A stretch of DNA of 18,930 bases. It comes from Proteiniphilum sp. UBA1403 (lineage in GTDB: Bacteria > Bacteroidota > Bacteroidia > Bacteroidales > Dysgonomonadaceae). This document shows positions 1 to 6,755 of this stretch, piece after piece. A model generated the notes under the pieces. The model did not search any database. It worked only from the letters and a program-made list of their open reading frames with translations, and was not told the origin of the DNA. Where the stretch lies: positions 59,535-78,464 of the forward strand of contig DBQD01000002.1 in NCBI GenBank assembly GCA_002305715.1. Direction: 5' to 3'. Positions within the stretch are counted from its first letter, which is position 1; each line of letters starts with the position of its first letter. Both the position numbers and the translations under genes were made by a program.

Positions 1-23
1 GAGTTCGAGTCTCATCCTGCGCA
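1..23 (+). tRNA. 3' end of a tRNA gene (partial, cut by window start)
   Basis: The first bases fold as the end of a tRNA: the 3' part of the T-stem 5' strand (GAG, 1-3), a T-loop TTCGAGT (4-10), the pairing 3' strand CTCAT (11-15), a 7-nt acceptor 3' strand CCTGCGC (16-22) and an A discriminator (23). CCA is not encoded, which is common. A strong terminator follows at once. The anticodon lies outside the window, so the amino acid cannot be named. The call rests on the T-arm geometry only; the 5' half would need to start with GCGCAGG. Confidence 0.62.
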
Positions 24-27
24 CGTT

Positions 28-57
28 AAACCACCAACATTGTTGGTGGTTTTTTTT
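28..57 (+). terminator. Rho-independent terminator after the tRNA
   Basis: A near-perfect stem CCACCAAC (31-38) pairs with GTTGGTGG (42-49) around a very short loop, followed by a run of eight T (50-57). The A run before it is too short to suggest strong bidirectional use. It closes the tRNA transcript. Confidence 0.8.
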
Positions 58-401
58 ATCCTTTTTCTAATTATTACACCTTTAATTGTTATCATATTAT
101 TAAATGTTTTTATACAATTTATTGCATGTAGTCTTTATTACTAATTATAGTACATATTCTATTTCGATACTATAAAATAACTTGATTTTTTAACTGAAAA
201 CGTAGAGTAGTTTAACTAAACCGTTCTGTACACTTTAAACAACTATATATGGTGTTTTATTTGTATGTTTTACTAATTTGCGTTCGATTTTTGATTGTCT
301 AAAATATACCGTATATTGTGTCCTGTTTTAGACATACAACTATCAATTCAACAGATCTCATTTTCAAAGATAGAGATCGTTCAATTAATAATAAACCGTA
401 T
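58..401. other. A/T-rich intergenic stretch, no gene seen
   Basis: Between the tRNA terminator and the cupin start there are about 340 bp of A/T-rich DNA. An open frame runs in from 318 in the cupin frame, but its first 28 codons do not resemble the cupin family, so they are probably untranslated leader. I see no convincing promoter, repeat or RNA structure. Confidence 0.5.
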
Positions 402-740
402 ATGAAAAAAAGCAGTGAGACCTTTTTAAACAAGGATGAAGTTAAATGGGAAACCACAGGAGAGGGAGTTCGTAGACAAATTTTGGGATACGACAACCAG
501 ATAATGTTGGTGAAAGTAGAATTTCAAAAAGATGCAATAGGAAGTGAACACAGCCACCCCCACACACAAAGCACCTACGTTGCAAGTGGACTTTTTGAGT
601 TCACAGTGAACGGTGAAACAAAGCTTGTTCGTGAAGGAGATGGCATCTATATTGCTCCCGACTTATTACACAGTGTAAAATGTATTGAACCAGGTATATT
701 AATCGATGCATTTAGTCCCATGAGAGAGGATTTTATTTAA
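402..740 (+). CDS. kdgF: KdgF-like cupin (pectin/uronate degradation)
   Basis: A 112-residue single-domain cupin. The start is placed at ATG 402, giving MKKSSETFLNKDEVKW; an upstream in-frame ATG at 318 adds 28 residues without cupin character. Visible landmarks are GEGVRRQILGYD (20-31), VKVEF then AIGSEH, the metal-binding cluster H50-S-H52-P-H54-T-Q56, the turn VREGDGIYIAPD, H90 and the C-terminal FSPMREDF. This pattern matches the KdgF family, whose members speed the ring opening of 4,5-unsaturated galacturonate or guluronate released by polysaccharide lyases, in the cytoplasm. No lyase or kdu gene sits beside it; it is monocistronic with its own terminator. The cupin assignment is sure; the KdgF role is inferred from motif similarity, and other small cupins share much of this layout. 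Confidence 0.8.
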   Translation: MKKSSETFLNKDEVKWETTGEGVRRQILGYDNQIMLVKVEFQKDAIGSEHSHPHTQSTYVASGLFEFTVNGETKLVREGDGIYIAPDLLHSVKCIEPGILIDAFSPMREDFI

Positions 741-746
741 AAAAAT

Positions 747-775
747 AGGAGGGCTCGCAAACCCTCCTTTTCTTT
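747..775. terminator. Terminator between the convergent cupin and DUF805 genes
   Basis: The stem AGGAGGG (747-753) pairs with CCCTCCT (762-768) around an 8-nt loop. A T-rich tract follows on the plus strand, and an A run (738-745) precedes it, giving a U tract for the minus strand as well. It sits between two convergent stop codons (740 and 811), so it can serve both genes. Confidence 0.82.
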
Positions 776-810
776 TCATACAAAGCTTTCGAGAACAACA
801 CAGCATTGCT

Positions 811-1677
811 TTACTGTTTATTTCTTGCAGAAATCAAATTAACAAACCTAGGTACTAGAAGTAAAATTCCGCCAATTAGCCACATCCATCGAATATAGAC
901 ATCGAGATTTTTCCACGTAATTAAATCAAAGCTGATAGCTTGGTGTATTGTTGCCGCAACAGCAAAAAGTGTACCTCCAACAATCTCTAGTTTTGCAACA
1001 ATTGTCGCCTTTTTTTCTCTCTGTTCAACGTTGATTTCCTCCTTTTCTGTTAAATACACTTCTTTGTAAATAGTCTCTAGCGGGTCTGTTCCATAGCGAT
1101 TTTCCCCTTCTGTACCTTTAATAAATAACAAGATAAAATTGTATATGGGTATTAACACCAGCCAACCTGGTTGATTAATATCGTGTATTCGTCGTATCCA
1201 AACACATGTAAACGGAAACCACATTGCAAGAGGAAAAAGTATAACTAACGTATCAAAAAATGAGTCTAAAAAAGTGTCATCGGTAGCTCCTGCTATGATC
1301 AGCAATACTATCCAGATAAAATAGGAAACGAGTGTGAAGTACCAATATTCTGAACGACTTGCTCTTCCGTGAAATTCAGAATACTTATTGAGTACATTCC
1401 AGAAATGCACAAACATACTCCTGCTTGGTTTTATTTCAATTGTTTCTTTATGTACTTCCTCCACTGCACTTACTTGAACTAAATTTGATTTTCTTTCACG
1501 CGCAATTTCAGCTTTCACAATCATTTCAACTTCATCGGGGTCATCTCCAAATTCTTGTGCTTTTCGCCGTACCAGATGAATCTCTTTTTCCTCAAGAACT
1601 CCTACCGCAACAGCGGTATCAATATATGGGCGTATTGCCTCTGAAACGCCAAGGTACTTTTTATCGATATTGCTCAT
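811..1677 (-). CDS. DUF805 family inner-membrane protein with extra N- and C-terminal parts
   Basis: A 288-residue protein. Residues ~8-60 form a soluble, charged helical segment (VSEAIRPYIDTAVAVGVLEEKE...). Residues ~90-200 are a DUF805 domain, recognised by YSEFHGRASRSEYWYF, two to three hydrophobic segments, the motif IRRIHDINQPGW and the closing KGTEGENRYGTDP. After a charged linker (~205-225) come two more predicted membrane helices (~228-248 and ~263-281) ending in a basic tail. DUF805 proteins are small inner-membrane proteins of unknown function; usual members are about 110-150 residues, so this one is enlarged at both ends. It is a single gene facing the cupin, with a shared terminator. 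Family call is firm, function unknown. Confidence 0.85.
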   Translation of the reverse strand: MSNIDKKYLGVSEAIRPYIDTAVAVGVLEEKEIHLVRRKAQEFGDDPDEVEMIVKAEIARERKSNLVQVSAVEEVHKETIEIKPSRSMFVHFWNVLNKYSEFHGRASRSEYWYFTLVSYFIWIVLLIIAGATDDTFLDSFFDTLVILFPLAMWFPFTCVWIRRIHDINQPGWLVLIPIYNFILLFIKGTEGENRYGTDPLETIYKEVYLTEKEEINVEQREKKATIVAKLEIVGGTLFAVAATIHQAISFDLITWKNLDVYIRWMWLIGGILLLVPRFVNLISARNKQ

Positions 1678-1698
1678 ATAACATGTTTTATCTATTCA

Positions 1699-1728
1699 CA
1701 AAGGGAGTTGTACATCTTGTTACCCAAT
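1699..1728 (-). promoter_or_regulatory. Possible promoter of the DUF805 gene
   Basis: Read on the minus strand, ATTG (1725-1728) is followed after 18 bp by TCCCTTTG (1699-1706). This is one mismatch away from the Bacteroidota -7 element TAnnTTTG with a TTG-type -33 element, and would give a leader of about 15-20 nt before the ATG at 1677. The match is imperfect, so this is tentative. Confidence 0.3.
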
Positions 1729-1783
1729 GCTGAAATTTTCGTTTGAAATCAATAACAATATTTATGCAAATTTCGTTTACCAA

Positions 1784-2932
1784 TTATGCATTTGTTTTCT
1801 TCAAAAAGCGCTTAGCAAGCCATGTCCTTACAGGCACATCATACAACTTCAAGCTTGCATATGCTATTACGATCGAGGCAAAAAATACAAAAGCTGCCAT
1901 TGACCATGCTTCGAGCATCGATACATTGTTGTCCACAACCTAACCTGTGAAAATGTAGATCATTGGGAAGTGGGTTATGTAGATAGGGTAGGAGATATCA
2001 CCCAAGAACTTGCATATTTTACGACCAAACTTACCATTTACCTTTCCGCTTGCCCCAATATACACAATCAACGGGAATAGAATGATGATTGACAATGAAT
2101 CGTATAGCCCATTCATCCACAAATTCTCATAACCTCCGATTCGTGGCATGGAGAGGGTTACTACCACCAACAAGCTCGACCACAGGAAGGCATTTTTTAT
2201 TCTTCCTGGTTTACAAACACGAGAAAGAAGCAGACCGGCAAAAAATGGATACAACAATCGAGTAAAACCAATGCGTAATTGAGTCTGATCGAGCGACCAA
2301 CCTCCAACTACATCGCCTGTACTGCTCGTTATGGCCATTTGGATTAACGCACAACCTGCAATGAAAACCAAAATTGAGAGTACTCTATTTGAGAACTTCC
2401 GAATAAAGAGTGCATATAAAATATTGGCAATATACTCAAAGAAGAGCGACCATGCCGGACCATTGAGTGGATGCATCTCACTCCAACCTCTGATGTCCAT
2501 TGAGGGGGTTTATAGGGATTAACGTGAAACCAATTACCATGATAACAAGCATTCTCCATACCGGTACCTCTTTAATTCCCGGAAATACGGCCGGTGATAC
2601 ACTGAAGTAAAACCCTATGGCTCCAATAATCATACCGATGATAATCATTGGATGAAGTCTGATAAGACGACGTTTGAAGAAGTTCCCCAATGTCATTTTC
2701 CCCCACCGGTCATCGTAGGCATACCCAATTACAAATCCTGAAAGAACGAAGAAAAAATCGACAGCCAGGTATCCATGGTTGATAATCTGTTTTACATGAT
2801 CACCTCCTGTAAATGCTTCTAACAGATGAAATATCACAACCAATAATGCTGCTACTCCTCGTAGTCCATCAAGTATTTCATAGTGTTTTTTGGAATCTAA
2901 AAAGCGGAAGATGGTTTTACTGTAATATTCAT
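1784..2932 (-). pseudogene. Broken acyltransferase-3 (OafA/YrhL type) membrane protein
   Basis: Reading the minus strand, the gene starts at ATG 2932 (MNITVKPSSAF), shifts frame in the T run near 2898-2907, continues as DSKKHYEILDGLRGVAALLVVIFH, and shows the family hallmark FFFVLSGFVIGYAYDD. A second shift near the C run at ~2500-2504 leads to DIRGWSEMHPLNGPAWSLFFEY. A TAG at 1940-1942 interrupts the frame after YIFTG, and homology-like hydrophobic sequence goes on (VVDNNVSMLEAWSMAAFVFF) to the stop at 1784. Repaired, it would be about 382 residues with some ten membrane helices, normal for family 3 acyltransferases, which O-acylate surface glycans. Two lesions lie in homopolymers, where sequencing errors occur; the TAG is not. 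Either a real pseudogene or a partly mis-sequenced gene. Confidence 0.85.
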
Positions 2933-3010
2933 TCTACTTAATAATTCTATCTCTTTGAAAAAAAGTCCAAAGATAATAGAAATTGAATATTCAATTTACA
3001 TGGGAGTCGA

Positions 3011-3106
3011 CTAATTCCAGTTAGTTTTTTCAACGACTTTTATCATTCTACCAATTACTTTCACAATCCAACTTTGCTCTTTCTTATGACCCCATAAAAC
3101 AGCCAT
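3011..3106 (-). CDS. Possible 31-residue small protein
   Basis: An ATG at 3106 opens a short basic frame (MAVLWGHKKEQSWIVKVIGR...) ending in TNWN and TAG at 3011. It lies downstream of the terminator of the esterase gene and upstream of the broken acyltransferase, all on the minus strand. The sequence is basic and amphipathic, but I recognise no family, and an ORF of this size can arise by chance. An in-frame stop a few codons upstream rules out a longer form. Confidence 0.2.
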   Translation of the reverse strand: MAVLWGHKKEQSWIVKVIGRMIKVVEKTNWN

Positions 3107-3129
3107 AACTATGATGAACTATGCAGAAT

Positions 3130-3150
3130 AAAAAAGGGGCAGATGCCCCT
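3130..3150 (-). terminator. Rho-independent terminator of the esterase gene
   Basis: On the minus strand the hairpin AGGGGC-ATCT-GCCCCT (3135-3150) is followed by a U tract made by the A run 3130-3135. It begins 7 bp after the esterase stop codon at 3157. Confidence 0.8.
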
Positions 3151-3156
3151 TACTTA

Positions 3157-4056
3157 TTATTTGAGAAACTTGGTGAAGAACATCCATATCTCGTCAGCAG
3201 TATCCATGTCGTTCATGAACCAAGAATGCCCACCCCCAATAACCTCATACAGCCATACTTCGCTGTTGTTTATTCCACCAGAAAAACGGTGTTTTACGAT
3301 GGGATAGTTATTGGGAGCTTTTCCGACAATAGTGTCGGTTTCCATGAGCGTGCAACGGTTTCTCGACACACAGTGATGTATAGCAAGGGGTACAGGCATA
3401 TATTCACCCCATCCTCCCTTGTTGTTGGGATCTCCAAACCAGGCAGAAGTCTTGTCCTGGGTGCCATGTATTTCAAAGAGGGAGACCGGAGTAGTTGATG
3501 TGTCGCTTTTGTAAAGCCATTCCATCATCAAACCCGATATTGGAGCTACTGCAGCAAACAGATTCGGCTTATGTGCAGCTATCTGATAGCACATTTCACC
3601 TCCATTCGACATACCTGTTAAAAAGACATTTTCTTTACTGAAACCATGCTTTTGTTGTAAATGCTGTACCAGTTGCGTCAGAAATGACTCATCGTCTATT
3701 GTCATATCGTGTTGAGAAGGATATCCCACGTTCCAACTTTTTTTACCCTTACTATCTTTTTCTCCCTCCGGATAACAGATAGCAAAGCCATATTTGTTGG
3801 CCGTTTCGTTAAACACCCCGGGTCTTGGATTTCCATAACCATGTAGCAGAATCACAAGAGGACCGTTCTCAGGCATATTTTCTGGAATATGTAAATTGTA
3901 AATCCGTTCTATTCCGTCACATTGCATAGAATATGCCGGTGTGTCGTTATCAACTTGTGCACTGCTATTTGTCGCTACAAAAAGGATGAGTCCAAATAAA
4001 ATGAATCTGCTTGTGCGGTTTTTTTCTACAGCAAGGTGGTTTGTGTTTACTTTCAT
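3157..4056 (-). CDS. Secreted alpha/beta-hydrolase esterase (PHB depolymerase / feruloyl esterase type)
   Basis: I take the ATG at 4056 as start (299 residues); an in-frame ATG at 4149 would add 31 residues ahead of the signal peptide. From the chosen start, residues 1-33 are a signal peptide (basic N-region, core FILFGLILFVA, cleavage at SSA|Q). The hydrolase has the oxyanion segment LLHGYG (~72-75), nucleophile elbow GMSNGG with Ser150, acid Asp201 in HGTQDKT and His277 in GGGHSW. This order and spacing fit the LpqC/Esterase-PHB and CE1-like group, which includes feruloyl and acetyl xylan esterases. Export and the nearby carbohydrate genes suggest de-esterification of plant glycans, though the substrate cannot be read from sequence. 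Divergent from the MBL-fold lipoprotein gene, 199 bp apart. Confidence 0.82.
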   Translation of the reverse strand: MKVNTNHLAVEKNRTSRFILFGLILFVATNSSAQVDNDTPAYSMQCDGIERIYNLHIPENMPENGPLVILLHGYGNPRPGVFNETANKYGFAICYPEGEKDSKGKKSWNVGYPSQHDMTIDDESFLTQLVQHLQQKHGFSKENVFLTGMSNGGEMCYQIAAHKPNLFAAVAPISGLMMEWLYKSDTSTTPVSLFEIHGTQDKTSAWFGDPNNKGGWGEYMPVPLAIHHCVSRNRCTLMETDTIVGKAPNNYPIVKHRFSGGINNSEVWLYEVIGGGHSWFMNDMDTADEIWMFFTKFLK

Positions 4057-4255
4057 TTTCTCTTCGTATACATTGTTTGTAAGATTATGCAAATATACAC
4101 AGACTTCCCATTCCAGAGCATAGAGTAGGAAAGTTACTATTAATTTCATTCTTTTTTTCAGATATTGTTATTAATATTCACTTAAATTATTAACTTGTGT
4201 TTTTGTAATTTACCGAAAAAGCTTTGTTGCTTCAGAACATAAAAGATTCATTGCT

Positions 4256-5341
4256 ATGAGACACAAAAAAGCTATGTTTCCGCTCCTCGCGGTAATTTGT
4301 CTGTTTGGTGCCACATCGTGCAAAAATAGAACGGGTATTTCAGACAATGTTACAGAGATTATTGCACCTGATGCACCTGCCAACTTCTTTGATAAGCCAG
4401 GGGAGTATCTCGATTGGCAGTCGGCTTCAATGTTAAATATCGTAAGGCAAATACTTTTAGAATATCCACCTCGGGTTATTGAACCGCAAGAACGACAGGT
4501 GGCAATGGTAATGCTCGATGCTGTTTTCCACGATGAAGGAGCACCTCATAGACGTTCGGTACAGATTTTCCATCATCAACAGACTTCCTCTGTCTTGAAA
4601 GAATTGGAAAATACCGAAGCCTCAAAGGGGATGATGATCTGGAAACTATATGATATGGGTGTCATTATCCGTACGAAAAGTGTAACTGTTGCTTTTGATA
4701 TAACCAGAGGGTACTCATCGAATTCAGAAGCATTTGCCTTACCCGACGAAATGATGGATAAGTTAACGGATCAATGCGATTTACTTTTTATTAGCCACAG
4801 TCACCGGGATCATGCTGATGAAGTAGTTGCCCAAATGTTTCTCGATAAGAGTAAACCCGTTGTTGCTCCCCCTGATGTATGGGAAGGCAAAGAGATTTAT
4901 GATCGTATTACTCATCTGGAACGAAAAGCGCACGAGGTGCAGCAAATTTGGTTGGAGAACAAGGATCTTGAACTGGATGTGGTTGTATATCCGGGTCATC
5001 AGGGTACTAACCTACTGAATAATGTAGTGCTTGTATTTACCCCAGATGGATATAATGTTTGCCATACCGGTGATCAGTCGAATGAAGATGACTTCTCTTG
5101 GATTGATGAGGTAGCAGAGCATCATACAGTGGATGTGTTAGTTCCTAATTGCTGGACACCCGATCCTCTTCGTACAGCCACTGGTTATGCACCGTTGTTT
5201 ATTATTCCGGCTCACGAAAATGAGTTGGGACACTCCATTGACCATCGTGAATCATATGCATTGAATTATTCTCGCTGGGATGTGCCATACTTCAAAATCA
5301 TAATGACATGGGGAGAATCGTTTCACTTTAATCCAATCTAA
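4256..5341 (+). CDS. Metallo-beta-lactamase-fold lipoprotein (UlaG-like hydrolase)
   Basis: A 361-residue protein. The N-terminus is basic then hydrophobic and ends in ATSC22, a plausible though non-classical lipobox for this phylum. Residues ~30-125 are an extra N-terminal part without a recognised motif. From ~130 a metallo-beta-lactamase fold is clear: H181-S-H183-R-D185-H186 (the HxHxDH zinc motif), H248 in YPGHQG, D273 in HTGDQS and H320 in IPAHENELGH. Such proteins hydrolyse phosphodiesters, lactones or related substrates; the closest broad group is the UlaG-like family. All main metal ligands are present, so it is probably active, in the periplasm or anchored to a membrane. It is transcribed away from the esterase. 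Fold firm, substrate unknown. Confidence 0.82.
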   Translation: MRHKKAMFPLLAVICLFGATSCKNRTGISDNVTEIIAPDAPANFFDKPGEYLDWQSASMLNIVRQILLEYPPRVIEPQERQVAMVMLDAVFHDEGAPHRRSVQIFHHQQTSSVLKELENTEASKGMMIWKLYDMGVIIRTKSVTVAFDITRGYSSNSEAFALPDEMMDKLTDQCDLLFISHSHRDHADEVVAQMFLDKSKPVVAPPDVWEGKEIYDRITHLERKAHEVQQIWLENKDLELDVVVYPGHQGTNLLNNVVLVFTPDGYNVCHTGDQSNEDDFSWIDEVAEHHTVDVLVPNCWTPDPLRTATGYAPLFIIPAHENELGHSIDHRESYALNYSRWDVPYFKIIMTWGESFHFNPI

Positions 5342-5391
5342 ACAAAACAATAAAGATTCCACTCTCCATCTACATTTTGAGGCCAATTTCT

Positions 5392-5973
5392 TTACAAAAT
5401 CTCTAGAATATATATGCCATATAAATACGAAATTACAATTTTATTAGCATTTCCTAGATCACTTGCATTGATAATGTAAAAATTTGAAAGTTCCACGCAA
5501 TCATCATTGTTTAAATATCTTCTATTAATATTTAACTGTTCATAAAATTGCATTTTGTCTTTATCAAACAGCAAATTAGTGGGATATGAGTTGTGAGATT
5601 CAAAATTCATATCTAATTTCTCTGAATTTCTAAAATCAAACGCATGATTTATCGCTCTGTACAATTTAACAGAAGGTAATCTGGTATAAATATTTGATTT
5701 TGAGTTATGAGTGTGCAATACTGCTCCATTTAAATATAAAGCAATATGCGTTACAGCTCCACTCACTATATTTTTTGTCGTGCCACGCGGTATCGTATAA
5801 TAGCCTGTAGTGTGCCAGTTTATATTGTCTCCCAGAAAGTTTCTGGTTCCAACGCAAATATCCGTAAGATCTCTGTCTGTAGCGTTTAGAATCTTAATGT
5901 AGCTGCCATCTATCTGAGCAAATACACCATTTTTCAAAAGAAAAAACAAAAATAAGGTCAATAACTTTTTCAT
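5392..5973 (-). CDS. Secreted protein of unknown function
   Basis: A 193-residue protein beginning MKKLLTLFLFFLLKNGVFAQ, a good signal peptide with cleavage after A19. The mature part has alternating hydrophobic residues typical of beta-strands (GSYIKILNATDRDLTDICVG, HIALYLNGAVLH), two cysteines (C41 and one near residue 159) that could pair in the periplasm, and no motif I recognise. It converges on the MBL-fold lipoprotein gene with a 50-bp gap and no obvious terminator between. It is more A/T-rich than the genes on its left. It could be a small periplasmic or surface beta-sandwich protein; I cannot give a function. Confidence 0.7.
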   Translation of the reverse strand: MKKLLTLFLFFLLKNGVFAQIDGSYIKILNATDRDLTDICVGTRNFLGDNINWHTTGYYTIPRGTTKNIVSGAVTHIALYLNGAVLHTHNSKSNIYTRLPSVKLYRAINHAFDFRNSEKLDMNFESHNSYPTNLLFDKDKMQFYEQLNINRRYLNNDDCVELSNFYIINASDLGNANKIVISYLYGIYILEIL

Positions 5974-6134
5974 ATCAATACTTTTTAAAACATATTTTTC
6001 AGTTTATCGGTATTCGTTTTTTTATTTATAATAATTGCTTTGTATACAGGCTTCAAAAGCGCATACATTTCATGCATAGTTCAAAAGATATTTTTTAATA
6101 TCCAGAAATTAAAAATGATATAATAAATTCTGTT

Positions 6135-6152
6135 TGTGTATGAAATTACACA
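6135..6152. promoter_or_regulatory. Spaced palindrome TGTGTA-N6-TACACA
   Basis: The perfect 6-bp arms TGTGTA (6135-6140) and TACACA (6147-6152) are separated by 6 bp. This geometry resembles CRP/FNR-type operators (TGTGA-N6-TCACA). It lies about 160 bp upstream of the minus-strand secreted-protein start and 600 bp from the beta-barrel gene, so if functional it would more likely serve the former. It could also be chance in A/T-rich DNA. Confidence 0.25.
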
Positions 6153-6342
6153 CATCAATATACCAAGATTATCCAGAAGTATTATTCTGAAAAAACAGCT
6201 GTGTTAGAATAATCGTACATAACAGTCGCACTTAAACGGTGAAACAGATGCAACTGAAAATATCGCTAAATGACTCTATTTGTCAGGAGATAAACAAACG
6301 ACTCGACTAAATTACTTAACCACATTCATTAAAACTAACATT

Positions 6343-6362
6343 AATTATAAAAAATTATAATT
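6343..6362. repeat. A/T inverted repeat
   Basis: AATTATAA (6343-6350) and TTATAATT (6355-6362) are perfect arms around AAAA, just before the decayed ORF. With no G/C in the stem, it is unlikely to be a strong terminator. Confidence 0.3.
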
Positions 6363-6373
6363 GTTTTAGATAG

Positions 6374-6654
6374 ATGAAGATTTTTTTCTTTTCAATGTTC
6401 GTACTTCAGTGTAGTGAAAAGCCCGAAGTCGATATTGACGATAAAGGAAATGAGGTTGAGGACAAAACTGAGAATAAAGTCCCAGAAGATGTTACCCTTG
6501 TAGTAACCACAATTATGTAGGAGAAGCTCGTGTTATATGCGACGGTGATTATGTATCACCTCGAATCACATTGAGTTCAACTAGAAGCTCCCAAAATAGT
6601 AGCAAAAAAAAAATCCAATTTCATGTTACCATTTCCACCTCTTTTACGTCATAA
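6374..6654 (+). pseudogene. Decayed small lipoprotein-like gene
   Basis: ATG 6374 starts a short frame whose N-terminus looks like a lipoprotein signal (MKIFFFSMFVLQC, then SEKPEVDIDDKGNEVEDK), and stops at TAG 6518-6520 after 48 residues. A frame shifted by one base continues without a break across the stop as HNYVGEARVICDGDYVSPRI...TLSSTRSSQNSS to TAA at 6652; after this stop the same frame stays open to 6741 (IGKTETTDEEYPKRALKELS). A ten-A run at about 6603-6612 is a further likely slippage point. The pattern suggests a former lipoprotein gene broken by at least one frameshift. I recognise no family; the second frame could also be unrelated. Confidence 0.4.
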
Positions 6655-6755
6655 ATAGGAAAAACTGAAACAACAGATGAGGAGTATCCCAAACGTGCGT
6701 TGAAGGAACTCTCGCTGAATGTCGAAAGTTTCCATAATTAACACCTATAAATGAT

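Larger units (their letters stand above)
5974..6373. other. A/T-rich intergenic region with two palindromes
   Basis: About 400 bp between the divergent 5392-5973 gene and the decayed ORF at 6374. No coding frame of note. It holds a spaced palindrome at 6135-6152 and an A/T hairpin at 6343-6362, listed separately. The rest shows no recognisable feature. Confidence 0.5.

Noticed and set aside
1743..1943. 66-codon plus-strand frame
   Set aside because: Antisense to the C-terminal part of the broken acyltransferase, whose minus-strand frame continues here after the TAG.
3121..3498. 125-codon plus-strand frame
   Set aside because: Opposite the C-terminal half of the esterase, which has a complete catalytic triad; the frame also begins inside the esterase terminator.
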